A DNA stretch of 64,000 nucleotides, from the NCBI RefSeq assembly GCF_007827975.1, contig NZ_VITT01000019.1. One strand, given 5' to 3'. This DNA is from Nitrospirillum viridazoti. Its GTDB lineage: Bacteria; Pseudomonadota; Alphaproteobacteria; Azospirillales; Azospirillaceae. The notes beneath the pieces are model-generated. The model was given only the letters and a program-made list of their open reading frames with translations. It did no database searches and was not told the DNA's origin. The number at the start of each line of letters is the position of its first letter. The first letter of the stretch is position 1. Positions 8,758 to 16,908 of this stretch are shown here, piece after piece. The position numbers were made by a program, and so were the translations under genes.

Positions 8758-9822
8758 ATGGCCATTGAAATCCGCAACGTGGAAAAGACCTTCGGCGCCT
8801 TCACCGCCTTGGGCGGCGTCAGCCTGGACGTGCGCTCGGGCGAGCTCTTGGCCCTGCTGGGGCCCAGCGGTTCCGGCAAGACCACCCTGCTGCGCATTAT
8901 CGCCGGCCTGGACCATGCCGACGCCGGCGATGTCAGCTTCGACGGGCAGGACACCCGCGACCGCGCGGCGCGGGACCGCAAGGTGGGATTCGTCTTCCAG
9001 CACTACGCCCTGTTCCGTCACATGACCGTCTTCGACAACGTGGCCTTCGGCCTGCGCGTCAAGAAGAAGGCGGAGCGGCCGGCCGAGATGGACATCCGCC
9101 GCCGCGTGGACCAGCTGCTGACCATGGTGCAGCTGTCGCACCTGGCCACCCGCTACCCCAGTCAGCTGTCCGGCGGCCAGCGCCAGCGCGTGGCCCTGGC
9201 CCGGGCGCTGGCCATCGAACCCAAGGTGCTGCTGCTGGATGAGCCCTTCGGCGCGCTGGACGCCAAGGTGCGCAAGGATCTGCGCAAGTGGCTGCGCCAC
9301 CTGCACGACGACATGCACATCACCTCCATCTTCGTGACCCACGACCAGGAGGAGGCGCTGGAGCTGGCGGATCGCGTGGTGGTCATGAACCACGGCCAGA
9401 TCATCCAGGTGGGCACCCCGGCGGAGGTGTACGACCACCCCGCCGACAGCTTCGTCTTCGACTTCCTGGGCGGGGTGAATCGCCTGAACGGCGTCATCGA
9501 GGCGGGCGTGGCGCGCCTGGACGGCAAGGCCGTGCGGGTGGATGGCGCCGTCGGTACCGATGGCCCGGCCGTCATCTATGTCCGCCCCCACCAGGTGGAG
9601 CTGGGCGTGGCCTCGGCCGACAGCGTGCCGGACGGCAAGTGGAGCGCCCGGGTCAGCAGCCTGCACGCCGCCGGCCCCGTGGCCCGGCTGGAACTGGATC
9701 TGGCCGGCCGCGCGCTGGAAGCGCAGCTGTCCCGCGACCGGCTGAGCGATCTGGCGCTGGAGGTGGGCAGCTGGTGTACTGTGGACTTCCGTCACGCCCG
9801 GGTGTTCCCCGCCAAAAGCTAG
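8758..9822 (+). CDS. cysA: Sulfate/thiosulfate ABC transporter ATPase CysA
   Basis: A 354-residue ATP-binding subunit. Walker A is GPSGSGKTT (35-43), the ABC signature LSGGQ is at 137-141, Walker B VLLLDEP is at 157-163, and an H-loop VTHDQEEALELADRV follows. A C-terminal TOBE-like regulatory domain spans about 240-354. Length and sequence fit CysA. The transporter lacks its periplasmic binding protein (Sbp or CysP) here, so that must be encoded elsewhere. A short 8-bp duplication (GGCGTGAC, GGCGTAAC) follows the stop codon. Confidence 0.96.
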   Translation: MAIEIRNVEKTFGAFTALGGVSLDVRSGELLALLGPSGSGKTTLLRIIAGLDHADAGDVSFDGQDTRDRAARDRKVGFVFQHYALFRHMTVFDNVAFGLRVKKKAERPAEMDIRRRVDQLLTMVQLSHLATRYPSQLSGGQRQRVALARALAIEPKVLLLDEPFGALDAKVRKDLRKWLRHLHDDMHITSIFVTHDQEEALELADRVVVMNHGQIIQVGTPAEVYDHPADSFVFDFLGGVNRLNGVIEAGVARLDGKAVRVDGAVGTDGPAVIYVRPHQVELGVASADSVPDGKWSARVSSLHAAGPVARLELDLAGRALEAQLSRDRLSDLALEVGSWCTVDFRHARVFPAKS

Positions 9823-9867
9823 GCGGCGAAGGCGTGACGGCGTAACGGATATCAGGGCGTGCGAATC

Positions 9868-11139
9868 ATGGACGGGCAGACGGTCGACCTCACGGCATTG
9901 ATGCGGGACATCGGGCAGCGGGCGCGCGCCGCCAGTGCCCAGCTGGCCGTGACCACGCCGGAGCAGCGCGTGGCGGGCCTGCGCGCCGCGGCATCCGCCC
10001 TGCGCGCCGACGCCGTCACCATCCTGGACGCCAACGCGCGCGACATGGCGGCCGGCCAGGCCAAGGGCCTGACCCCCGCCCTGCTGGATCGCCTGCGCCT
10101 GGACCAGGACCGGCTGGAGGCCATCGCCAAGGGGCTGGAGGACGTCGCCGACCTGCCCGACCCCCTGGGTGCCGTCATGGCCGACTGGACCCGGCCCAAC
10201 GGCCTGCGCATCCAGCGGGTGCGGGTCCCCCTGGGTGTCATCGGCATCATCTATGAAAGCCGGCCCAACGTGACCGCGGATGCCGGCGGCCTGTGCGTGA
10301 AGTCCGGCAACGCCGCCATCCTGCGCGGCGGCTCGGAAAGCCTGCATTCCTCATCCACCATCGTCACGGCCATGCGCCGGGGCCTGGTGGAAGGCGGCCT
10401 GCCCGCCGATGCCGTGCAGCTGGTGCCCACCACCGACCGCGCCGCCGTGGGCATCCTGCTGACCATGACCGATTTCGTCGACGTCATCATCCCCCGGGGC
10501 GGCAAGTCCCTGACGGCGCGGGTGGCGGCGGAATCGCGCGTGCCGGTGATCAAGCATCTGGACGGCATCTGCCACGTCTACCTGGACCGGGCGGCCGATC
10601 CGGCCAAGGGCCGCGCCATTGCGCTCAACGCCAAGATGCGTCGCACCGGCATTTGCGGCGCCATGGAGACGCTGCTGGTCCACCGCGACGTGGCGGCGGC
10701 CCAGCTGCCCGCCCTGATCGAGGATCTGATCGGCGCCGGGTGCGAGGTGCGGGGGGACGCCACGGTGCAGTCCCTGGACGCCCGGGTCCTGCCCGCCGAC
10801 GATTCCGACTGGGACACCGAGTACCTGGACGCCATCCTGTCGGTGAAGGTGGTGGACGGCGTGGATGAGGCCATCGCCCACATCGAGCGCCACGGCAGCC
10901 ACCATACCGACAGCATCGTGACCGAGGATGCCGCCACGGCCGAGTATTTCCTGGCCCGGGTCGACAGCGGCATCGTGCTGTGGAACGCCTCCACCCAATT
11001 CGCCGATGGCGGGGAGTTCGGCTTTGGCGCCGAAATCGGCATTTCCACCGGCAAGCTGCACGCCCGCGGCCCGGTGGGCGCCGAGCAGCTGACCAGCTAC
11101 AAATACGTCGTGCGCGGCGACGGCCAGACGCGCCCGTAA
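9868..11139 (+). CDS. proA: Gamma-glutamyl phosphate reductase
   Basis: A 423-residue enzyme that reduces gamma-glutamyl phosphate to glutamate semialdehyde with NADPH, the second step of proline synthesis. Family motifs include GVIGIIYESRPNVTADA, the alanine-rich loop SGNAAILRGGSE, the active-site Cys in RRTGICGAMETLL and the C-terminal GEFGFGAEIGISTGKLHARG. ATG at 9868 has AGGG ten bases upstream and is preferred to the GTG at 9859. proB is not adjacent. nadD follows after 21 bases, an arrangement common in alphaproteobacteria. Confidence 0.97.
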   Translation: MDGQTVDLTALMRDIGQRARAASAQLAVTTPEQRVAGLRAAASALRADAVTILDANARDMAAGQAKGLTPALLDRLRLDQDRLEAIAKGLEDVADLPDPLGAVMADWTRPNGLRIQRVRVPLGVIGIIYESRPNVTADAGGLCVKSGNAAILRGGSESLHSSSTIVTAMRRGLVEGGLPADAVQLVPTTDRAAVGILLTMTDFVDVIIPRGGKSLTARVAAESRVPVIKHLDGICHVYLDRAADPAKGRAIALNAKMRRTGICGAMETLLVHRDVAAAQLPALIEDLIGAGCEVRGDATVQSLDARVLPADDSDWDTEYLDAILSVKVVDGVDEAIAHIERHGSHHTDSIVTEDAATAEYFLARVDSGIVLWNASTQFADGGEFGFGAEIGISTGKLHARGPVGAEQLTSYKYVVRGDGQTRP

Positions 11140-11160
11140 GCGACCGGCCGGCGTTACCCC

Positions 11161-11805
11161 ATGTCGACATCTCCCCACGGCCGCTATTGGATTCGACCGC
11201 GGCCGCTGACCGGGGCCAGTTGGGCCGGCCGGCGCATCGGCATCCTGGGCGGCTCCTTCAACCCCGCCCACGCCGGCCACCGCCACGTCAGCCAATGGAT
11301 GCTGCGCCGCCTGAACCTGGACCAGGTGTGGTGGCTGGTCAGCCCGCAGAACCCCCTGAAGCAGGCGCGGGGCATGGCCACGCTGGACGCGCGCCTGGAC
11401 GCCGCCCGTGCCGCCGCCCGCGATCCGCGCATCCTGGTGACGGACCTGGAGACGCAGCTGGGCACCCGCTACACCGTGGACACGCTGGAGGCCTTGCGCC
11501 GCCGCTATCCCCGCACCCGCTTCGTCTGGATCATGGGCGCCGACAACCTGCTGCAGATTCCGCGCTGGCGGGGATGGACGCGCATCCTGGGTCGCATGCC
11601 GGTTGCCGTGTTTCCGCGCCGCCCCTATTCCCTAAAGGCGCTTGTCGGCAAGGCCGCGCGGCGTTATCTCCGCAATCGGGTTCCTCCACGGGACGCGGGC
11701 GGGCTGCCGGCACGATCGGCACCGGCCTGGACCTTCCTGGACGGGCCGCTGCATCCCGCCTCCGCCACCGAAATCCGGCGGAAGGGGTGGTGGGCCGGCC
11801 GGTGA
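11161..11805 (+). CDS. nadD: Nicotinate-nucleotide adenylyltransferase
   Basis: A 214-residue cytoplasmic enzyme that adenylylates nicotinate mononucleotide in NAD synthesis. The nucleotidyltransferase signature GILGGSFNPAHAGH is near residues 23-36, the family segment WIMGADNLLQIPRWRGW lies at about 121-137, and SATEIRRKG replaces the usual ISSTxIR motif close to the end. The N-terminus carries about 20 extra residues (HGRYWIRPRP...) before the first strand. It sits between proA and rsfS as in many alphaproteobacteria. Confidence 0.95.
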   Translation: MSTSPHGRYWIRPRPLTGASWAGRRIGILGGSFNPAHAGHRHVSQWMLRRLNLDQVWWLVSPQNPLKQARGMATLDARLDAARAAARDPRILVTDLETQLGTRYTVDTLEALRRRYPRTRFVWIMGADNLLQIPRWRGWTRILGRMPVAVFPRRPYSLKALVGKAARRYLRNRVPPRDAGGLPARSAPAWTFLDGPLHPASATEIRRKGWWAGR

Positions 11806-12013
11806 CGGGAAAAGCGGACTGCAAGGACTAATCCCGTAGGCAAGCGTGCCCCGTGCGGCTTGCCCACGGACATCATCGGACTATCATCAGGGTGCGGGCC
11901 GGCCATGCCGGATCCTCAGCGCCCTTTTTTGCTTAGAGGTAACGATCATTTCCACCATCGCCCATTTCCCGACGCCGACCGCTGGGCGGACGGCGCCCCA
12001 GCCGCTTCCGGAC

Positions 12014-12403
12014 ATGGCGGCCCCCGACTTCCCCGAGCAGCTGCGCGACCTGATCGTCGCCAGTGTGGAGGATGACAAGGCCGAAGGCACCGTGGTGCTC
12101 GACCTCAAGGGCAAGTCCACCTTGGCCGACTACATCGTCATCACCTCGGGCCGTTCCGCCCGCCAGGTGGATGCCATGGCCGGCCATCTGCTGTCCAAGC
12201 TGAAGGAAGTCGGCCTCATCGGTCTCGACGCCGAGGGCACGCCCCAGTGTGACTGGGTGCTGATCGACGCCGGCGACGTGCTGGTCCACCTGTTCCGTCC
12301 CGAGGTCCGCGCCTTCTACAACCTGGAAAAGATGTGGGGCGTGGAACTGCCGCCCGACTTCGCCGGGTTCGGCGCGCCGGCAGGCGACTTCCTGTCTGTC
12401 TGA
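12014..12403 (+). CDS. rsfS: Ribosomal silencing factor RsfS
   Basis: RsfS binds ribosomal protein uL14 and blocks subunit joining under nutrient limitation. The core is clear: EDDKAEGTVVLDLKGKSTLA, DYIVITSGRSARQVDAMAGH, and DWVLIDAGDVLVHLFRPEVR with the final YNLEKMWG. The first ATG in frame (12014) gives 129 residues but has a poor Shine-Dalgarno. Upstream, AGAGGT at 11935-11940 is well placed for an in-frame ATC (11945) or ATT (11948), which would add about 22 residues; see findings. rlmH follows after 30 bases, the usual pair. Confidence 0.94.
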   Translation: MAAPDFPEQLRDLIVASVEDDKAEGTVVLDLKGKSTLADYIVITSGRSARQVDAMAGHLLSKLKEVGLIGLDAEGTPQCDWVLIDAGDVLVHLFRPEVRAFYNLEKMWGVELPPDFAGFGAPAGDFLSV

Positions 12404-12433
12404 TCGTGATAGAACGGTAGCGGGACCGGGCCC

Positions 12434-12892
12434 ATGCGCGTTTGGCTGATCGCCGTCGGCCGCAGCCGGCCGGGCCCCGCCCGCGACCTGTTCGAAGAGT
12501 ATAAGGGCCGCATCACCTGGCCCTTCACCCTGCGCGAGGTCGAGTGCCGCAAGCGGGTGGAGGGGGAGGAGCTGAAGCGGCTGGAGGCCCAGCTGCTGCT
12601 GGAGGCCATCCCCCCCGGCGCCACCCTGGTGGCCCTGGACGAACGCGGCAAGGCCCTGCCCAGCGAGACCTTCGCCCGCCAGGTCGGCATCTGGCGTGAC
12701 GGCGGCGTGGCCGACCTGGCCTTCGTCATCGGCGGCGCCGACGGCCTGGCCGAAGAGGTGCGTCGCCGCGCCTCCCTGCTCATCGCCTTCGGCCCCATGA
12801 CCTGGCCGCACATGATGGTGCGCGGCATGCTAGCCGAACAGCTCTACCGCGCCCAACAGATCCTGGCGGGGCATCCCTACCACCGGGTGTGA
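12434..12892 (+). CDS. rlmH: 23S rRNA pseudouridine1915 N3-methyltransferase
   Basis: A 152-residue SPOUT-class methyltransferase that modifies pseudouridine 1915 of helix 69 of 23S rRNA using S-adenosylmethionine. The SAM-binding knot is seen as LAFVIGGADGLAEEV, and the diagnostic C-terminus LAEQLYRAQQILAGHPYHRV is intact. The usual length is about 155 residues. The stop codon is inside a perfect 12-bp tandem duplication (12884-12907). Confidence 0.97.
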   Translation: MRVWLIAVGRSRPGPARDLFEEYKGRITWPFTLREVECRKRVEGEELKRLEAQLLLEAIPPGATLVALDERGKALPSETFARQVGIWRDGGVADLAFVIGGADGLAEEVRRRASLLIAFGPMTWPHMMVRGMLAEQLYRAQQILAGHPYHRV

Positions 12893-12907
12893 GGCCGGGT
12901 GTGAGGC
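12884..12907. repeat. 12-bp perfect tandem duplication over the rlmH stop codon
   Basis: CGGGTGTGAGGC occurs twice in direct succession (12884-12895 and 12896-12907). The first copy holds the last codons and TGA of rlmH. It is one of several short tandem duplications near gene ends in this window. Confidence 0.9.
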
Positions 12908-12916
12908 GTGACGCGC

Positions 12917-12930
12917 TTGCGGTGCGTCAA
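12917..12930. promoter_or_regulatory. FNR/FixK-type box upstream of flavodoxin operon
   Basis: TTGCG-GTGC-GTCAA fits the Crp/FNR-family pattern TTGNN-N4-NNCAA of oxygen-responsive regulators (FNR, FixK, Anr, Dnr). It lies about 80 bases before the flavodoxin start. A near-identical box with matching flanks (TCAATGCGC) precedes the DUF4010 gene at 15491. Confidence 0.5.
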
Positions 12931-13010
12931 TGCGCGCGCCGGCCCCTTTGGCCATTCTTCCTCCAGCGTGTGCGACCGCCCGGTGAGGGCGACCGGAAAT
13001 GGAGGGAACC

Positions 13011-13532
13011 ATGGCCGTGCTGATCGCCTTTTACTCGCTGACCGGAACGACCCGCACCGTGGTGACGGAGTTGGCCCGGCACCTGCAGGCCGACATCGAG
13101 GAAATCCGCTGCAAGCGTTACGGCGTCAGCTTCAGGGGCTGGTGGCGGGCGGCAGCGGACAGCTGGCGCGGGCGGCTGCCCGGCATCGCCCCGGCGACCC
13201 ATACGGCCCGCAACTATGACCTGGTGGTGCTGGCCGGGCCCATCTGGGCCTGGCATCCCTGTCCGCCCCTGCGCGCCTATGTGCGGCGCGAGCGGGCGGA
13301 CCTGCCGGAAACCGCCCTGCTGCTGACCCATGGCGGGTCCGCTGGCCGGCAGTCGCTGGACGCGCTGCAGGCCTGGGTGGGCAAGCCGCCCAAGGCGCGC
13401 GTGACCATCACCGCCGCCGAGATGAAAAGCGGCACCTACGCCGAGACCGTGGCCCATTTCGCCCAAACCATCCGACCGCGGCCGCCCCTGGCCCCCGTAC
13501 CGCCCGCCCATGTGCCCGAGGTCCTGCCGTGA
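13011..13532 (+). CDS. Flavodoxin-like protein
   Basis: A 173-residue protein with a flavodoxin fold: the FMN phosphate loop YSLTGTTRT (about residues 8-16) and the isoalloxazine-contacting loop VLAGPIWAWHPCPPLRAY. It probably transfers electrons or reduces quinones with FMN; partners are unknown. ATG at 13011 is the start: GGAGGG precedes it, and that Shine-Dalgarno overlaps an earlier ATG at 12999 which is therefore unlikely. The C-terminal tail is Pro-rich. It overlaps the next gene by four bases (GTGA), so the two are translated together. Confidence 0.85.
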   Translation: MAVLIAFYSLTGTTRTVVTELARHLQADIEEIRCKRYGVSFRGWWRAAADSWRGRLPGIAPATHTARNYDLVVLAGPIWAWHPCPPLRAYVRRERADLPETALLLTHGGSAGRQSLDALQAWVGKPPKARVTITAAEMKSGTYAETVAHFAQTIRPRPPLAPVPPAHVPEVLP

Positions 13533-15472
13533 GTGCCAAGACCCGCATAGTCGATCTGCTGGGCGAACGGGCGTTGGTGGTGCCGGCCCTGATCGCCACG
13601 GCCCTGACGGCCAATGAGCAAGCGAAGTACCTGCTTTCCCTGCTACAGATGGCGGCCGCCCAGGCGGAGAGTCCGCAAATCCCCGCTCCCACGCTGAAGG
13701 ACGATCGCGAGGCCTGCGGTATCGACGAGCCCAGCCTGGACCGGACCATCGCCCTGACCGAAAACGACGGCGACGGCCATTACCATATTCCCGGGTCGGG
13801 CCGTATCCTGGCACGCCTACAGGAAGCGCTGCGGGCCATGATCGCCCCGCTGGACAAGGCCGGGCAGCCCGCAGCGGTGGAATATGCGCACCGTCTGGAC
13901 CGGCTGACGGCGACCTGGGCTGGCACCGGCGGCGACATGCTGGAGGGGGCGGCCATAACCGCCATGACCTCGGGCCGGCCGGCCGCCGGGGACGGCCTGC
14001 ATGTGCTGATCATGGACCTGCACCGGGATCTCAACCACCTGCAAGCAACCATCGCCTGTGAGGAGGTGGCGGGTGCCAAGGCTTACGGGCTCGAGGATGC
14101 GGACCGGGCCACCGTCGCCGCCTTCATGGCCGGACTGAACCGTACGGCCCCCCTGAAATTCGACCACCCTGGCCTGGACACGGTGGCCGTTCGCAGCGGC
14201 GACACCCTGCTGATTCAAAACGACATCGGCACCACGGAAGCCCACGTCCTGGTCGTCAAGGTGGTCGGCCGCTCGGTGACGGTCATCTATACCGACGTCC
14301 ACCTGTCGCGCCTGCGCTTCCTGCAGACACTGAGCGAGGACAGCGGCCTGGCCTGGCAGGAGGTGCGGGCGCGCGAAGCAACGGTGCTGGAGAAAGAGGA
14401 CCTGTTCTACACGACCCACGGCACCGCCACCTTGGAGAGCGACGAGGACCTGCACTTTGCGCTGAACCGGTTGGCATCGCACATCGTCTTCCTGATCGAC
14501 TGGAACAAGGCCCGCAAGCGCCTGGGGTTGCTGGTCCCCAACGAGGTGGCGGTGGAGATCCTGGCGTGGGCCGCGTCGCACGACTTCGGCCATCGCGCCT
14601 TCCTCTCGCTGGGCGGCGAACGCCTGATCTACGACGCCTTGGAGCAGGCGGTGAAAACGCCCCTGCGCTATGGCGAACCCCTGCATGAGATGATGGGCGT
14701 CGATGTCGCGCGGGGCTACCTATGCTTCGTCCTGCAAACCACCGCCATCGGCTTGCTGCAGGGACGGTCGGACGCCTTGATCCGCGACCAGGTCCGGGCG
14801 GAGTTGTTCACCCATTTCCGCACCGCCGACCAGCGGCTGCTGACCATCTGCGCCGACCACGCCGCCGCGGTATCGCGCCTGGCCGAAGGCTTGAGGTCCA
14901 TGCTTCAGGAGTCCCTTTCGGATAAACCCCTGACACCGGGCCAGAACGCCACCCGGGCCAAGCTCTGGGAGAGCCAGGCGGATGAATCGGTGAAAGCGCT
15001 GCGCGTCATGGCGCGCCGCCTCCCCGGGACGGAAGTGTTCTGCCGGGTGATCGAGGAGGCGGACGACGCGGCCGACCACCTGGAAGAAGCCGCCTTCCAG
15101 GCACGGCTGCTGTTCGAGGCCGTGCCGCCCGAGGCGCTTCCCAAACCCCTGCTGGATCTCGCCGACCTCATCGTGGCCTGCGCCCAGGCCTATCGCCGCG
15201 CTGTCGACCTTGCCCAGCATGTCCAGCGTGGCGCCGCCCAGGACACCGTGCAGCATTTCCTGGAGGCCTCCGACGGCATCGTGACGCTGGAACACCAGGC
15301 GGATGAACGCCACCGCGCCGTGGTCGCCCTGTTGATGGCGGTGCCGGACGACCCGCGCCGGCTGCAGCTGTTGAGCGGCCTGTCGCAGGGAATGGAGCAG
15401 GCGACCGACGCCCTGCAGCGGGCCGCGCTGATCCTGCGCGACCACATGCTGGCACACGTCACCTTCGCGTGA
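13529..15472 (+). CDS. Large protein with DUF47/PhoU-like C-terminal region
   Basis: A 647-residue soluble protein I do not recognise as a whole. The last ~180 residues are helical and carry acidic E-x3-D clusters of the PhoU/DUF47 type: RVIEEADDAADHLEEAAF (near 510), LEHQADERHR (586-595) and MEQATDALQRAALILRD (622-638). In DUF47 proteins such clusters bind metal and the protein partners phosphate transporters. Residues ~1-200 are helical and ~210-290 look beta-rich; neither matches a family I can name. No membrane segment or signal peptide is seen. GTG at 13529 overlaps the flavodoxin stop. A redox-linked phosphate or metal role is speculative. Confidence 0.75.
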   Translation: MSAKTRIVDLLGERALVVPALIATALTANEQAKYLLSLLQMAAAQAESPQIPAPTLKDDREACGIDEPSLDRTIALTENDGDGHYHIPGSGRILARLQEALRAMIAPLDKAGQPAAVEYAHRLDRLTATWAGTGGDMLEGAAITAMTSGRPAAGDGLHVLIMDLHRDLNHLQATIACEEVAGAKAYGLEDADRATVAAFMAGLNRTAPLKFDHPGLDTVAVRSGDTLLIQNDIGTTEAHVLVVKVVGRSVTVIYTDVHLSRLRFLQTLSEDSGLAWQEVRAREATVLEKEDLFYTTHGTATLESDEDLHFALNRLASHIVFLIDWNKARKRLGLLVPNEVAVEILAWAASHDFGHRAFLSLGGERLIYDALEQAVKTPLRYGEPLHEMMGVDVARGYLCFVLQTTAIGLLQGRSDALIRDQVRAELFTHFRTADQRLLTICADHAAAVSRLAEGLRSMLQESLSDKPLTPGQNATRAKLWESQADESVKALRVMARRLPGTEVFCRVIEEADDAADHLEEAAFQARLLFEAVPPEALPKPLLDLADLIVACAQAYRRAVDLAQHVQRGAAQDTVQHFLEASDGIVTLEHQADERHRAVVALLMAVPDDPRRLQLLSGLSQGMEQATDALQRAALILRDHMLAHVTFA

Positions 15473-15490
15473 GCCTCCGGCGACACACCT

Positions 15491-15504
15491 TTGCGGTGGA
15501 TCAA
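15491..15504. promoter_or_regulatory. FNR/FixK-type box upstream of DUF4010 gene
   Basis: TTGCG-GTGG-ATCAA matches the FNR-family pattern, with a consensus ATCAA right half. It is 60 bases before the next start codon, consistent with a site centred near -41.5 of a short leader. It is almost the same as the box at 12917, including the flank ATGCGC. Confidence 0.55.
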
Positions 15505-15564
15505 TGCGCCGGGTGAACGGTTGGGGCCGACTGGGCGGGTCACACCCTTTCCAGGACCGCCTTC

Positions 15565-16833
15565 ATGGACGACCCCACCACCCTGCTCAGCCGCCTGGCG
15601 GTTTCCCTGGCGATCGGGCTGCTGGTGGGGCTGGAACGGGGGTGGCATAGCCGCAGCGGCCAGGAATACCAGCGGGCGGTGGGGCTACGCACCTTCGCCT
15701 TGTCCGGCCTGCTGGGGGGCATCGCCGGCGCGCTGACCTTGGCGCAGCAGCCCTACATCCTGGGCTTGGTGTTCCTGGGCTATGCCGCCGCCTTCACCGC
15801 CTTCCACTGGCTGGAGGCCAAGGCCGATACCGACGCCAACCCGGAGCGCGACCTCAGCATCACTTCAGTCGTGGCGGGATTGGTGACCTTCCTGCTGGGG
15901 GCGCTGGCCATCCTGGCCGACGTGCGCGTCGCCATCGCCGCCGGCGTGGCCGGGACCGGCCTGCTGGCCTTGCGCGATCCCTTGCACCGCTGGGTGGCGG
16001 CGCTGAGCGGGGACGAGGTGCGGGCCATCCTGACGCTGCTGGCCATGTCCTTCCTGCTGTTGCCCGTGTTGCCCAACCATGCGGTGGACCCCTGGGGGGC
16101 GCTGAACCCCCATTCCATCTGGCTGCTGGCGGTCATGGTCGCCGCCATCTCCTTCGGGGGCTATGTCGCCGTCCGTGGCCTGGGCGACCGGTTGGGGGTG
16201 TTGATGGCGGCGCTGGCGGGCGGCCTCGCCTCCTCCACCGCCACCACGCTGACACTGGCGCGGCTGGGGCGGATGCACCCCGCCTCGTCCCGGCTGCTGG
16301 GCGCCGGGGTGCTGCTGGCCGGGGCCGTGATGATGGCGCGGGTGAGTGTGCTGGCCATGGTGCTGAACCCCGACCTGCTGCGGCCGCTGGCGCCCCCCTT
16401 GGCCGGCGCCGCGCTGGTCCAGGTGGCCGGCGCCGCCGCCCTGATCGTGCGCAACCGGCACTATCATGTGCCCAAGCTGAACATCGCCAACCCGCTGGAG
16501 GTGGGCATGGCCCTGAAGATGGCCGCCTTCATCGCCGCCGTGGCGCTGGCCAGCCAGGTGCTGGCCCAGACGATAGGCGCCCCCGGGGTGCTGGTCATGG
16601 CCGCGCTGTCCGGCATGGCCGACGTGGACGCCGTCACCCTGTCCATGGCCCATCTGGGCGGGCACGGCCTGACCCTCAGGGTGGCGATGGAGGGCGTTCT
16701 GATCGTGACCGCCGTCAATACCGTGACCAAGGCGGCGATGGCGGCATGGGTGGGGGGTGGCCGCCTGGGCTTGGTCGTGGGCGGTGTCAGCGCCCTGGCC
16801 CTGGGCGCCGGGGCGTTGGCCGTGGGGTGGTAA
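15565..16833 (+). CDS. MgtC/DUF4010 family membrane protein
   Basis: A 422-residue polytopic inner-membrane protein. The N-terminal part has the MgtC/SapB signature LLVGLERGWHSRSGQE followed by VGLRTFALSGLLGG; the C-terminal part is a DUF4010 domain with NIANPLEVGMALKMAAFIAA and SGMADVDAVTLSMA. About twelve membrane segments are visible. MgtC proteins affect magnesium and phosphate homeostasis; DUF4010 proteins are uncharacterised. The preceding gene has a PhoU-like end, and both units share an FNR-type box, which hints at related function. A 17-bp tandem duplication spans its stop codon. Confidence 0.88.
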   Translation: MDDPTTLLSRLAVSLAIGLLVGLERGWHSRSGQEYQRAVGLRTFALSGLLGGIAGALTLAQQPYILGLVFLGYAAAFTAFHWLEAKADTDANPERDLSITSVVAGLVTFLLGALAILADVRVAIAAGVAGTGLLALRDPLHRWVAALSGDEVRAILTLLAMSFLLLPVLPNHAVDPWGALNPHSIWLLAVMVAAISFGGYVAVRGLGDRLGVLMAALAGGLASSTATTLTLARLGRMHPASSRLLGAGVLLAGAVMMARVSVLAMVLNPDLLRPLAPPLAGAALVQVAGAAALIVRNRHYHVPKLNIANPLEVGMALKMAAFIAAVALASQVLAQTIGAPGVLVMAALSGMADVDAVTLSMAHLGGHGLTLRVAMEGVLIVTAVNTVTKAAMAAWVGGGRLGLVVGGVSALALGAGALAVGW

Positions 16834-16854
16834 AGAACGTGGGATGGTAAAGAA
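16821..16854. repeat. 17-bp tandem duplication over the stop codon
   Basis: Two adjacent 17-bp copies differ at one base (GTGGGGTGG versus GTGGGATGG, each followed by TAAAGAA). The first contains the last codons and TAA of the DUF4010 gene. Confidence 0.88.
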
Positions 16855-16908
16855 AGGGCGGCCCCCAGCGGGGACCGTCCCTGCCTAAAGATCGCAAGCC
16901 GACCGGCC

